This document shows, one piece after another, positions 44,575 through 54,390 of a stretch of DNA of 64,000 nucleotides. A model generated the notes under the pieces. That model saw only the letters and a program-made list of their open reading frames with translations. It was not told the DNA's origin and ran no database searches. The stretch comes from Paenibacillus alvei DSM 29 (GTDB lineage: Bacteria > Bacillota > Bacilli > Paenibacillales > Paenibacillaceae), in assembly GCF_000293805.1 (NCBI RefSeq), contig NZ_AMBZ01000002.1, positions 333,001 through 397,000 on the forward strand, read 5' to 3'. Position 1 is the stretch's first letter. Each line of letters begins with the position of its first letter. Made by a program: the position numbers and the translations under genes.

Positions 44575-44696
44575 TAATGTCATCATTATATCTCATCAAT
44601 TAGCCAACAAGCAACCGTAGAGCAGCCTCTCTATTGAAAAGCAACAATTAACCATTCAATGGAACTATTTTCGATGTGGTTTTTTGACAACAAAAT

Positions 44697-44727
44697 AGGC
44701 CTGCTCGTCTCACGACGGGACAGGCCT
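44697..44727 (-). terminator. terminator of the 46-residue protein gene
   Basis: AGGCCTG and CAGGCCT pair around a 17-base loop that itself can pair (CGTC/GACG); ATTTTGTT follows on the minus strand. Confidence 0.65.
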
Positions 44728-44822
44728 CAAGTTAGGAGCAGGAGCCATTCAATGAACTAAATCTGAATCACCTTACAGTGGTCCAACGCATATGTTGGAG
44801 TATATCCTACCAGCTACACGAA

Positions 44823-44963
44823 TTATCTGATCGGCTTTATTGCCGATACCGCCTCAACTTTTCGTGCAGTCATCTGAATACCGTGCGAAGGTTGCGGCTT
44901 CGCATCGCTCTGGATGACCTTGACTGGGCTGCTGACCTTATTCATCTGGTTACAGAAGCACAT
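44823..44963 (-). CDS. 46-residue Cys-containing protein
   Basis: ATG at 44963 to TAA at 44823. The ribosome site is near ideal (GGGAGGTGA, seven bases before the ATG), and a terminator lies about 100 bases downstream, which together make a real gene likely. The product begins MCFCNQMNKV, then is basic and hydrophilic with Pro/Gln, and has no membrane helix. Divergent from a DUF1360 gene whose relatives are linked to sporulation; a spore-layer peptide is one possibility, unproved. No family recognised. Confidence 0.6.
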   Translation of the reverse strand: MCFCNQMNKVSSPVKVIQSDAKPQPSHGIQMTARKVEAVSAIKPIR

Positions 44964-45066
44964 CGTCTGTCACCTCCCTTTCCTATATCCATTTCTAGCA
45001 TATGCAGTCTTTCGCTAGATGGATTGGACATGTCGACATCCGCTGAGCGGAAAGGAGAACTGAGAA

Positions 45067-45411
45067 ATGATTAGTTGGATTGAGCTGTTCATCTTGTCGC
45101 TGGCTTCCTTTCGCCTTACGCATCTACTCGTCTATGACGACATTATGGAATGGCTGCGCAAGCCTTTTTTGTCTGTCACATTTGAGACAGATGAGAATGG
45201 CAATGTGTCTCGGATTACGGAGCCAAAGGGGACAGGGCTCCGTTTTTGGCTGGGCTCGCTAATAAGCTGCCATTGGTGTACAGGCATTTGGTGTGCCACC
45301 CTGCTGACCGCCCTTCAATTCTATGTCCCCGTCTTGTATCCATTTATCGTTCTATTAGCTGTCGCTGGAATTGCTGCTCTTATTGAGACCTACTTGTTGA
45401 GAAAGATGTAA
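45067..45411 (+). CDS. DUF1360 membrane protein (YngL-like)
   Basis: A 114-residue protein with two membrane segments (about 5-22 and 85-108). Between them lies a loop with CHWCTGIWCA, the Cys/Trp signature of DUF1360. In Bacillus related proteins are expressed in sporulation, but the biochemical role is unknown. AAAGGAG lies nine bases before the ATG. Divergently transcribed from the 46-residue gene, with which it shares about 100 bases of promoter region. Confidence 0.75.
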   Translation: MISWIELFILSLASFRLTHLLVYDDIMEWLRKPFLSVTFETDENGNVSRITEPKGTGLRFWLGSLISCHWCTGIWCATLLTALQFYVPVLYPFIVLLAVAGIAALIETYLLRKM

Positions 45412-45429
45412 TCATATGCATTGCCTCCT

Positions 45430-46923
45430 TTAAGCACAAAAAAGGAGCCCAAGCTTTGCTTGGAGCTCCTTGTTGTATACCTGTATATCTTTATCGATTT
45501 TTTTATTGAGTCTGGCGATCAATGGCAGGATTAAGCCAAGACCGAGCAAGATAAATGGTGTCAGCACGTTCAACATCAGCTGGAAGTACCATTCCGTCGT
45601 AAAGGCTTCAACCTTAGGGAACATCCCCATGATACAGGCGAATGCTGTAAAGATGAAACACCACAGACCAATCATAAAACCAACCTTACGATTTTTTACA
45701 AATTGATAGTCTGATTGGAACTTGTCTGATAGCTTCATAAGAGCCATGAAGGCTGCAAATACCCATAGGTATCGAAGCGGCATCACGATGGAATTCAAAT
45801 CAAGCAGCCAGTTGAACAGTGAGTTCATATTGCCGATACCAAGAGCCGGAATGACAATCAAAATCCCAACAAGCACGGCCGTCATAATGTAACCATTTAC
45901 TGGCGTATTGTGTTCGTTTGTCTTCATCAGCTTCTGAGGCACGAACTTCTTATCAGCATCAAGCAGCAATACTTTTAGCGGCGCATCGATGGAGAAGGCC
46001 AATGCTGAAATTTGCGCAAGTGTGTTCGCAATCGCGTACAGCACTAAGAATGTAATGCCGATTCCATAATATTCGCCTAGCATCTTAAACGCATAGTATT
46101 GACCGTTCATTTTCAAATCTGCAGGAATATTGTTCGAGTCGAACATCATACCCATGGCGAAAGATCCTAGTAAGGCACACACAGCAACCATGCCTGCTAG
46201 GATAAGCATCCCACGTGGAAATTCTTTCGATGGATTGTTTGTGTTATTCACGTAAGGCGATATTTTTTCCGCTCCACCTACAGCAAATACGAGCATAGAC
46301 AATGTCGTAAAGTAGGCAAAGTTGAAGTCTGGGATGAACGAGCTCACCGACATATCCGCCGTCGCAATCGTTGCCCCTGTCAGCGCAGGTGCTGTTACCG
46401 CAAGCACAATGTACAGGAGGGACATAATAAATATCGACATACCTGCAATCGTACCAATTTTCTTTAGAGAAGAGATGCCGCGGGATGCAACCCACAGGAA
46501 CACCAAAAATACTGCCAAGCAGATAAGTTGCAGTGTCAATGTAGAAAATTGCTTAATAAAGTTCCCGCTTCCTGTTACTGTCCAGCCTAGAGAGATAAGG
46601 ATCGCTTGCGGCTTCTGTGCCAAGTACGGGACGTGAACAACCCAGTACGTCCACGCAGCCAAATAAGCGACTGTAGGACCCATTGTTTCTTTGACCCAAG
46701 AGCTTACGCCGCCTTGGTCATTTTTAAATGTTGAACCCATTTGTCCAACCATGAGTGCGTAAGGCACGAAATAAAGCGCGATAATAAGTACCCAAGAAGT
46801 TACAACTGTCAATCCTTGGTTCGCATAGTTATTAACAACGTTGCCAAACCCCCACACGGAGACGAATGCTATCAAGGCAATATTATACCATCGAAGCTTT
46901 TTGTTATCGTCGTTGTGGTTCAT
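45430..46923 (-). CDS. APC-superfamily amino acid permease (YjeM-like)
   Basis: A 497-residue, 12-helix amino acid carrier. The opening IALIAFVSVWGFGNVVNNYA, the GGVSSWVKETMG loop and VHVPYLAQKPQ match the glutamate/GABA-antiporter side of the APC family, closest to YjeM as I recall. The start is MNHNDDNK after GAGAGGAGC. One oddity: the last 13 codons run through a textbook terminator hairpin (45438-45472). One more base in the T7 run at 45498-45504 would end the protein before the hairpin, so the C terminus may be mis-framed. Confidence 0.8.
   Translation of the reverse strand: MNHNDDNKKLRWYNIALIAFVSVWGFGNVVNNYANQGLTVVTSWVLIIALYFVPYALMVGQMGSTFKNDQGGVSSWVKETMGPTVAYLAAWTYWVVHVPYLAQKPQAILISLGWTVTGSGNFIKQFSTLTLQLICLAVFLVFLWVASRGISSLKKIGTIAGMSIFIMSLLYIVLAVTAPALTGATIATADMSVSSFIPDFNFAYFTTLSMLVFAVGGAEKISPYVNNTNNPSKEFPRGMLILAGMVAVCALLGSFAMGMMFDSNNIPADLKMNGQYYAFKMLGEYYGIGITFLVLYAIANTLAQISALAFSIDAPLKVLLLDADKKFVPQKLMKTNEHNTPVNGYIMTAVLVGILIVIPALGIGNMNSLFNWLLDLNSIVMPLRYLWVFAAFMALMKLSDKFQSDYQFVKNRKVGFMIGLWCFIFTAFACIMGMFPKVEAFTTEWYFQLMLNVLTPFILLGLGLILPLIARLNKKIDKDIQVYNKELQAKLGLLFCA
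45438..45472 (-). terminator. terminator overlapping the APC gene end
   Basis: AAGGAGCTCCAAGC and GCTTGGGCTCCTT pair around AAA on the minus strand, followed by T6. It overlaps the annotated stop region. Confidence 0.8.
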
Positions 46924-47235
46924 GCTATAAAAGCTCCTCTCACTATTTCTGTAAATATATTCATCAAATGTCACCAGACACTTTACTACTTTACTAGTAT
47001 ACAATTATAAAGATTTGGATTCATGGAGAAGTTTTTTCATCTGTTGGTTCATATTAGGTTATATGTATTCTCTATAAAATGACCCTTTCCCCCACATGCT
47101 ATGCCTCCCCAGTGCACATCTCCTTCATTAAAAACGTACTTGCTTTTTAGGAATAATGGAACGGCATAACAAAAAGCCCCGGAATCGTTACTCCGAGGCT
47201 TGTCCATTCATTATATTCTGTTCTCGCCAACCGCC
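46924..47235. other. leader of the APC gene and tail of the purine permease gene
   Basis: 312 bases. The only element recognised is the terminator at 47170-47201. The AT-rich part next to 46924 should hold the APC promoter. Confidence 0.45.
47170..47201 (-). terminator. terminator of the guanine/hypoxanthine permease gene
   Basis: AAGCCTCGGA pairs with TTCCGGGGCTT with G-T tolerance, followed by TTTG. Confidence 0.7.
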
Positions 47236-48525
47236 TTAGTGGGCTGGGAAGAAAACCATTTGGATGGCGAAGATAACGCCAAAAACGTATAAGATCGGAT
47301 GAACTTCCTTACCCTTGCCGCTGAACAGCTTCATAAGCGGATACGTAATAAAGCCAATCGCAATACCTGTAGCAATGCTGGATGTCAGCGGCATGCTGAT
47401 CAGAATGGCAAATGCCGGGAACGCCTCATCGAAATGCTTCCATTCAATACGCGCTAATCCGTCCATCATGAAGCAGCCAACAATAATAAGCACCGGTGCG
47501 GTAATCGCCGGCAAGGATGAAATCCCTGCAATAATCGGCGAGAAGAATAATGACAAGAAGAACAATCCTGCTACAACAGCGGAAGTCAAGCCTGTACGAC
47601 CGCCCGCTGCAACACCAGCCGAGGATTCAATGTACGCACTGGACGGTGTTGTCCCCATCAAGGAACCGGCTGTAGTCGCAAGTGCATCTGCCATCAAAGC
47701 CTGCTTTGCACGGGGAAATTGATTATTCTTCATCAGACCTGCCTGCTCCGCTACCCCTATCATCGTACCCGTTGTATCGAAGATCGTAACGAGCAAGAAG
47801 GCAAATACAACCGTATAAAGACCGTGAGTGAATACCCCTATAATATCCAGATCGAACAGCACTGGTGCAGTAGGAAGAGCAACAAACCCGTCAAACTTCA
47901 TCAAACCCATAAAATAGCCGATGATCGCTGTAGCTGCCATACCGATGAACAAAGCTCCCTGTACTTTGCGAGCCATTAGGATTAGCGTGATAAACAACCC
48001 CGCTAAGGTCAGCACGGTTACTGGTTTATGCAAATCTCCGAAGGCAACCATAGTCGCTTCATTCGGCACTACAATACCGGACGATTTCAAGCCTATGAAC
48101 GCGATAAAGAGACCAATCCCTGCGGTAATGCCGAACTTCAGTGAACTTGGAATCGACTGGATGAGTGTTTCCCGCAGCTTCGTAAACGTTAACAGCAAGA
48201 AGATAATACCAGCTAAGAACACTGCCCCAAATACGACCTGGTAGCTGACGCCTTGTGAAGCTACTACAGAAGCGAAGTATGCATTCATCCCCATTCCCGG
48301 TGCTACAGCAATCGGATGATTTGCGAACAAAGCCATATATAACGTACCGATAATAGCCGAGATCACTGTTGCAGTAAACACTTGCTGGAAGGGAACTCCA
48401 GCACTCGACAATATCGCTGGATTCACGACAACGATATAAACCATCGTTAAGAACGTTGTAATACCCGCCGTAAGCTCTGTGCGTGCGTTCGTTCCATTTT
48501 CCTTCAATTTAAACCATTTTTCCAT
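47236..48525 (-). CDS. AzgA/PbuG-type guanine/hypoxanthine permease
   Basis: A 429-residue NCS2-related carrier of the AzgA branch. Family blocks visible are ELTAGITTFLTMVYIVVVNP, VAPGMGMNAYFA, the TIFDTTGTMIGVAEQAG helix with conserved Asp/Thr, and GSLMGTTPSSAYIESSAGV. PbuG and PbuO in Bacillus import guanine and hypoxanthine. AAAGGAG lies 12 bases before the ATG. Bacillus pbuG is guanine-riboswitch controlled, but I see no aptamer in this leader; the one in this window precedes a flavoprotein gene instead. Confidence 0.85.
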   Translation of the reverse strand: MEKWFKLKENGTNARTELTAGITTFLTMVYIVVVNPAILSSAGVPFQQVFTATVISAIIGTLYMALFANHPIAVAPGMGMNAYFASVVASQGVSYQVVFGAVFLAGIIFLLLTFTKLRETLIQSIPSSLKFGITAGIGLFIAFIGLKSSGIVVPNEATMVAFGDLHKPVTVLTLAGLFITLILMARKVQGALFIGMAATAIIGYFMGLMKFDGFVALPTAPVLFDLDIIGVFTHGLYTVVFAFLLVTIFDTTGTMIGVAEQAGLMKNNQFPRAKQALMADALATTAGSLMGTTPSSAYIESSAGVAAGGRTGLTSAVVAGLFFLSLFFSPIIAGISSLPAITAPVLIIVGCFMMDGLARIEWKHFDEAFPAFAILISMPLTSSIATGIAIGFITYPLMKLFSGKGKEVHPILYVFGVIFAIQMVFFPAH

Positions 48526-48949
48526 TGGATCAAGCTGCTCCTTTCATAAGCAACAAAACTTTCACTTAGGCATCTTATTAGAAAGGCGATTTTTTGTCAA
48601 TGAAATTCTCCATTTATTCGTTTTTGGGTCACATTTACTCCTAGATCACCCACGTACTCCCTAAATTTTCTGCACAAAACACGAACATTCACGGCATAAC
48701 TGTTATCCCTGCCATGCCGGTATCCCCATTTTTATCAACCATTTCTACACCATGGACTGCTTTCTATACCCCGCCTCTTCCCTCAGCGATATATGCTAGG
48801 TAGATCAATATTTCCTAATGGTTAGTATGCCTATAATGGAAGGTTCCGCATTCTTCGAATGTTGTTTTTTCAGAAATCATCCGACAAAATTTGCTTTCAT
48901 TGACACCATTCAACCGCCTATTTGCTCCATTCGCCAGAAAGGGAACGCT
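48526..48949. other. intergenic stretch upstream of the purine permease
   Basis: About 420 bases. A lone ACGAAC-type half-site (around 48681) is present but lacks a properly spaced partner. A minus-strand frame at 48815-49108 looks accidental. Confidence 0.4.
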
Positions 48950-49018
48950 TTTCAACCTAAATATAAGGCAAGCTTCATTCGCCTGAGATAGGATAGGAAC
49001 ATCACCGATACGAGAGGA
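48950..49018 (+). promoter_or_regulatory. leader module B (twin of 29292-29361)
   Basis: TTTCAACC, ATAAGG, AGGATA and ACGAGAGGA occur in the same order and nearly the same spacing as in the leader of the small membrane protein at 29373. Confidence 0.45.
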
Positions 49019-49028
49019 GTTCAAACGG

Positions 49029-49117
49029 ATGAACAAACAGCAAAGATGGGATTGCAAGCACTGCTGTTCTTTAGCGAAGCCTTGCTTGCCGTATATATAA
49101 TCAAGCATATGACTTAA
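49029..49117 (+). pseudogene. possible 29-residue membrane peptide, frameshifted
   Basis: ATG at 49029 follows AGAGGAG by nine bases and starts MNKQQ, like MKKQQ of the 29373 gene. As read, the frame stops after 23 residues. Adding one A to the A3 run near 49041 instead gives a single hydrophobic helix (ALLFFSEALLAVYIIKH) ending at TAA 49117. The shared leader is the main support. Confidence 0.3.
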
Positions 49118-49205
49118 CCCAGTTGAACTACGAGTTTGTCCTATTTCCCGGAAAATAATATCAATTCACATATGCATTTCATCTAAATTATGAGGAGAGA
49201 AATTA

Positions 49206-50641
49206 ATGAGAACATTTACAACTAACTGGAAACGGAAAAGCATTCACGTCCTTTTCGCCTCTGTCATTGCTCTAGGAACGATGCTCAGTTGGCAGCCTGT
49301 CGCGTATGGACAATCAGCACCGGCGGCGTCCATGGATGCGCAAAACAAAACAATTTCTGGTTCAACCTCCAATCAATTTACAGAAGAATGGCATCAATGG
49401 ATCAAAAATAACGCATACGCACTAGAGTCCATACTGCCTGAGCAAACCAAAAACGGCCTCATTGCTAGTGACCGCTTCAAAGACCTGGACATGCTGAAGC
49501 CGCTGCTGTCGGATAAGCGCATTGTATATTTGGGAGAAAGCTCGCATGGCGTCGGAGAATTCAACTCTGTCAAAGCACGGCTTATTCAATTTCTTCACCA
49601 AGAACTCGGCTTCAATGTCGTCGCCTTCGAATCTCCGCTTGGCAATGCAGCAACCGCCTTCGGCAGTGCAAAGACAAGCACGGCTAATCAACTGATGAAG
49701 AAATCAGTGTTCCCGCAATGGTGGGCCAAGGAAACGACCCCATTGTTCCAATACATTCAGGAGTCGCAGTCGACTGACAATCCAATTCAGCTTACTGGAT
49801 TCGATATGCAGTCTTTGGGCCCTTTCTTGAACGGTGAAGTGTTGAAAGATCAAGACCTGGCGAAACGTTTAGCAGAAACAGAGAAGAAGCTGTTCCAATG
49901 GGGAAATACCGAAGACCTCGCAGCGTATTCGGCAATTAAACCTGACTTACAGAAACTCTATAAGGACGTTAAAGGAAAAATTGCAACGAATGAGAACCAA
50001 TTGAAAAAATGTATCCTGACAACCCGCACATCGTCGCGATGGTAAACCGGACATTGGATGATCGCCTTCGCGTTGTGGATGAGTATATTGAGTTGTCCAT
50101 TAAGGCGAATGTGGCTGCGCAAGCAGGCGACTATGCGGTAATGACGAAGATGATGGAATGGCGCGATAAAGCGATGGCCGATAACCTGCTCTGGCTCGCA
50201 ACCGAAATTTACCCAATGGAAAAAATCATCGTCTGGGGCCACAATGCCCATATCAGCAAGGCGGAATCTAAAATGGAGCAATCATTCATGCCTGTGGCAG
50301 GCCGTTTTATGGGTGAAATCATGCAGGATTCGATTAATGGACCTTACAGCTATACGATCGGCCTTTATGCAGGAAGCGGAACTACGCATGATAATATTGG
50401 CGAGCCGTTGGCAATTCAGCCTCTGCCGGCAAGCTCGATCGAGTCCATTATGAAAGCGGCCAATCGGCCATATTCCTTCGTTGATTTGCGCTATGCAATG
50501 AAAGGTTCAGGGACATCGTGGATGGACGAGCCGCGTACCGCCCTCTACTTCGGGTTATTGCCAGAGGTATTCGTTCCGCGCGAGCAGTACGACGGCATCC
50601 TTTACATTGACAAGGTGCAACCGCCAACAACAACTAACTAA
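49206..50641 (+). pseudogene. secreted erythromycin-esterase-family protein, copy 1, frameshifted
   Basis: A signal peptide (basic MRTFTTNWKRK, hydrophobic core, AYGQSA cleavage region) precedes an erythromycin-esterase-like domain. The putative catalytic motif is YLGESSHG near 110 (Glu and His as in EreA/EreB GE-x-x-HG), with WGHNAHIS further on. The frame breaks at the A6 run 50004-50009; one more A joins LKK to MYPDNPHIVAM exactly as in the intact neighbour (RKQFPDNPHIVQL). Most members of this family are not proven macrolide esterases, so resistance should not be assumed. GAGGAGAG precedes the ATG. Confidence 0.82.
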
Positions 50642-50748
50642 ATGCAACTTATAAATTATTAACTTGGATTCGTAAATAAACAGCAGCCGTTAAACGGACG
50701 ATTGCAGACAACGCCGCTGCGACACATAAAATCTGGAGGTCAAATTAC

Positions 50749-52185
50749 ATGAAATCGCAAAAATTAAACTGGAAACGCCAGAGCATGTCCTTGGCTCTCG
50801 CTTCCGTTATTGCACTCAGCACACTGCTTTCTTTCGGAGTAGTACCTGTATATGGGCAAGCTTCGGCTGACAAGCAAGATGCGCAATTGGATCAAGCACG
50901 CACCAGTTCACAAACACGTGACGATTGGAAGAAGTGGCTGAATGACAATGCCTTCTCTATTCAATCGATTCAACCTGAACAGACTGGATTGGACGCATAT
51001 ATTGTGCCTGAGAAGTTTAACGATCTTGAAGCATTGAGGCCGTTATTGCAGGACAAGCGGATCGTTTATTTAGGTGAAAGCTCACACGGGGCCGCACAAT
51101 ATAACTCTGCCAAAACACGCCTCATTCAATATTTGCATCAGGAGCTTGGCTTTAACGTCATTGCCTTCGAAACGAATTTGGGCAATGCTGCTGGCGCTTA
51201 TGGCAACGTCAGCTCGCAATCGCCAATTTCCACGATGAAGGACTCTATTTTCCGCATCTGGCGTGCACAAGAAACAGTGCCGCTGTTCCAGTACATCCAA
51301 GAGACGAAGCGCACAAAGAAGCCGCTTACGCTGGCTGGCTTCGATATGCAGGCACAAGGTATCATGTTCTCTGCTGACTGGCTGGGTAATGTGAAGCTCG
51401 CCAAGCAGTTTCGGGAGACCGAATTGGCACTAAGCGAATGGGCAAAGAGTTTAGATCTTGAAGGCTATCAGAAGGTGAAGCCTCGCTACCTGAAGCTGTA
51501 TGAGCAAGTGAAGACTGCGATACCGAAGCGCGAACAGGCGCTGCGCAAGCAATTCCCGGACAATCCGCATATCGTACAGCTTGTAGAACGCGCAATTGAT
51601 AATCGGATCCAAATTGTTCGCGAATATATGGAGTTGACGATTAAAGCAAACCCATATATGGAAGGCAAGTCTCTTGATTACATGTCCATGATTCAATCAT
51701 GGGAGTATCGCGATCAGATGATGGCCGAAAATTTGGTATGGCTTGCTGACCATGTATATAAAAATGAAAAAATCATCGTATGGGCCCATAACGGACATAT
51801 TAGCAAAGCACATTCGAAAGAGTTCGGTATTACACTGCCGCTTCGCAATATGGGCGAGATTATGCAGACAACCAAGTACAAAGACCAAGGATATGTAATG
51901 GGCTTATTCTTGGGCAAAGGGAAGAATGCACATGTCACGCGCGAGATCTTCGACGTGCTGCCGCCTATGCCGCACTCTGTAGAAGAAATCATGAGCAGCT
52001 TTGGCAAATCGTTTTCCTTCATCGATATGAGTCATGCGCCAGCAGTTCCAGGCACGACTTGGATGTTACAGCCGCTGACCTCGTACGTAACCGGCATTTC
52101 GCCAATAAGCAGCATTCCGCGCGAGCAGTATGACGGTATATTGTTCATCAATGAGGTAACACCTCCAACTTATTTAGAAAAGTAA
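50749..52185 (+). CDS. secreted erythromycin-esterase-family protein, copy 2
   Basis: A 478-residue intact tandem paralogue of the preceding gene. Signal peptide MKSQKLNWKRQ plus hydrophobic stretch, cleavage near VYGQASA. The GE-x-x-HG motif is DKRIVYLGESSHG near 112, and WAHNGHIS lies near 345. The two copies share these blocks, LHQELGFNV and the terminal PREQYDGILFI, but the linker segments diverge, so the duplication is old. A secreted location differs from the cytoplasmic resistance enzymes EreA/EreB; a role in degrading extracellular macrolide-like lactones or another ester is inference. GGAGG lies ten bases before the ATG; a strong terminator follows. Confidence 0.85.
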   Translation: MKSQKLNWKRQSMSLALASVIALSTLLSFGVVPVYGQASADKQDAQLDQARTSSQTRDDWKKWLNDNAFSIQSIQPEQTGLDAYIVPEKFNDLEALRPLLQDKRIVYLGESSHGAAQYNSAKTRLIQYLHQELGFNVIAFETNLGNAAGAYGNVSSQSPISTMKDSIFRIWRAQETVPLFQYIQETKRTKKPLTLAGFDMQAQGIMFSADWLGNVKLAKQFRETELALSEWAKSLDLEGYQKVKPRYLKLYEQVKTAIPKREQALRKQFPDNPHIVQLVERAIDNRIQIVREYMELTIKANPYMEGKSLDYMSMIQSWEYRDQMMAENLVWLADHVYKNEKIIVWAHNGHISKAHSKEFGITLPLRNMGEIMQTTKYKDQGYVMGLFLGKGKNAHVTREIFDVLPPMPHSVEEIMSSFGKSFSFIDMSHAPAVPGTTWMLQPLTSYVTGISPISSIPREQYDGILFINEVTPPTYLEK

Positions 52186-52279
52186 AATTAGAGTTAGAGT
52201 CTCAAACCTTATAAGAAGACACTGATCCCCCTTTTGAAGCTCAAAACATAAAGTACTGATTTAACTTTTTGATAGCAAA

Positions 52280-52315
52280 AAGAGGACGCTTTCGCGTCCT
52301 CTTCATTATTTTTTC
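52280..52315. terminator. bidirectional terminator
   Basis: Perfect 10-bp stem AAGAGGACGC / GCGTCCTCTT with a 4-base loop, T-rich on both sides, between convergent genes. Confidence 0.85.
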
Positions 52316-52320
52316 TATTA

Positions 52321-54107
52321 CTATGGTGTTGCGGAAAGAAGGCGATTCCGTCCCAATTGCTTGGCACGGTACAGCTCAGTATCCGCTTTTGCCACTAGCA
52401 TATGCGGATCAGAATCATGTACATCGTCAATACTGCATATCGCAACCCCAAGCGAACAAGTGACAACACGGCTCACCGAAGAGGCCGCATGAGGAATCGC
52501 GAGCAGCTCTACACGCCTTCGAATTTGCTCCCCAATAAACTCTGCCTTGCGAAGTTCAGTCATTGGCAATATGACACCGAATTCCTCCCCGCCATATCGA
52601 GCTACAACCGCGAGCGGCGGCGTAACCGCTTCCTGAATCGCCCGGGTTACCTTCTGCAAGCATTCATCCCCAGCTAGATGACCGTACGTATCGTTATAAC
52701 TTTTGAAATAATCAACGTCCAGCATGATCAGTGCAAGCGGACTCTTCGCTCGCTTCACTCGTTCCCACTCCTGGATCATCATCTGATCGAAGTAACGGCG
52801 ATTATACACTCCAGTCAGTCCATCTGTATAGGAAAAGTCCGTTAAAAGTCGATTCGCCATTTGCAGCTTCTTGTTCGCTTCTTTCAACTGCTCTTCCGCT
52901 ACAATCCGTTCTGTTACATCACGGAAATACACCGATATCCCATTACGAGATGGAAATACGCGATACTCCAGCCAGCTTCCATGAAGCTTGTCGAGCTCCG
53001 TAAACTCCGCAGGTTCCCCCTGTTCCATCACTTGCTGACACAGCTCGTATAGCTTCGTCTGCATCAAGTAGGGATTGATAGCCCAAATGGAACGTCCTTT
53101 CACGACTTCAAATGAGAACCCCAAATACTTCTCTGCTTCCTTATTCAAATACGTATAGCACCACTGCTTGTCCACGGCAAGAAAAGCATCGGTAATGCTG
53201 TCGAGAATGACTGCAATTTGTTCCTGTGACTTGCGCAGTGCCCGCTGAGAATGATGGAGCTTCACATTAAGCTGATTCATCTGATAGAAAAAGACAAACA
53301 GGACGACCGTTGCTGACAGTAACGAGTTCACGCATGCTGTATACCAGCCGAGCGTGTATCTCTCCTCTGCCAACAAAGTGATCGTCACATCCAAAAAGAA
53401 AGTGAACATGGATACAAGCAACCATAGGTGCAGCAATCTCTTTCCACGTGTTACAACATACAGATACACAAAAGATACAAGATTAATTATCCACACAATG
53501 GGGCCTACCCCTGTTGAAAGGAGACGATCATAACCACTTTCCATACTAAGCGCGGGCATCCATTCACGCTCTCTTGTCAATATATAAGTAATGCCTCCAA
53601 CAACCAGCACCACAAAAATAAACGTCATAATGGAAGCGATCCTATCCTTGTGTTCCGATGACGAACAGTATCCCTTTCGTATACTTAATGTATACAGCAG
53701 AATCCCCACTGGAAACCCCGCATGCCAACAACCCCAGAACCATACCGAAGCCTGAGTGGCATCGTACAGGAGCCCTTTGTCACTGAATACGCCTGGGAAA
53801 GTCAAAAGATGCGGAATCATGATAAGACCCGTGAAAAAAACGTTCCCGATAAGATCAAGATCGGCTTATAGCCAGTTGCACGAAATTGAATGTAAAGCAA
53901 ATGCGAAGTCATGAAATCACCGAACATGTTCCATGCTATAAAGATTGGGAAAAAGGAAGTTATTCCCCATAGTGGCGTTGATGCATACGGTATGACCACA
54001 AGAGTGCTAACCAGCGCAACCAAGCCGATAGTCAAGGCTATCCGTTTCTGTTTGGGCACGGTCGGTGTACTAATTAAGCTTGTCAGTGGGTCTCGTATGC
54101 GATGCAT
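52321..54107 (-). pseudogene. MASE4-PAS-GGDEF diguanylate cyclase, frameshifted
   Basis: Two frames make one protein of about 595 residues. The N-terminal MASE4 sensor (about eight helices) begins at ATG 54107 and breaks at the T7 run on the minus strand (53834-53840); one extra T gives GTFFFTGLIMIPHLLTFPGVF, a typical MASE4 block. A PAS domain (IAVILDSITDAFLAVDKQW) and a GGDEF domain follow, with DGLTGVYNRRYF, LDVDYFKSYND and the active-site RYGGEEF. No RxxD inhibitory site is visible five residues before it. Intact, it would make cyclic di-GMP in response to a membrane and a PAS signal. Whether the split is real is uncertain. Confidence 0.82.
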
Positions 54108-54310
54108 TGATGCTCTCAACCTTTCCGCCTATCGCTTGTCTCATCATGTCTCATTATTATTACCATAGTAACATATTTCTGTAGGAAGGCTGACTCAATT
54201 CCTTACAAATAAAAGGAAATTCAGCATCCTTAACGCCCAATATGATTATGATTTGTGTCTTTGTTACTATATAACAAGATTGGCCTGCTGTTGAAACATA
54301 TCTCTTCACA

Positions 54311-54348
54311 GCCAAAAAAAGGCTGCCCCTCTTAGGAGGCAGCCTTTC
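54311..54348 (-). terminator. terminator of the DEAD-box gene
   Basis: AAAGGCTGCC and GGCAGCCTTT pair, followed by T5 or more on the minus strand. Confidence 0.8.
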
Positions 54349-54390
54349 TTATCGCAACTGTTCTGAACCGAGCAGTTCATTATCGCGGCT

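Noticed and set aside
48526..48812. guanine riboswitch before the PbuG-like permease
   Set aside because: No TCTACC / CCGTAAA / GACTA set on the coding strand; a lone ACGAAC half-site has no partner at PurBox spacing.
48815..49108. 97-codon minus-strand frame
   Set aside because: No ribosome site, and it runs across the conserved leader and the small plus-strand frame.
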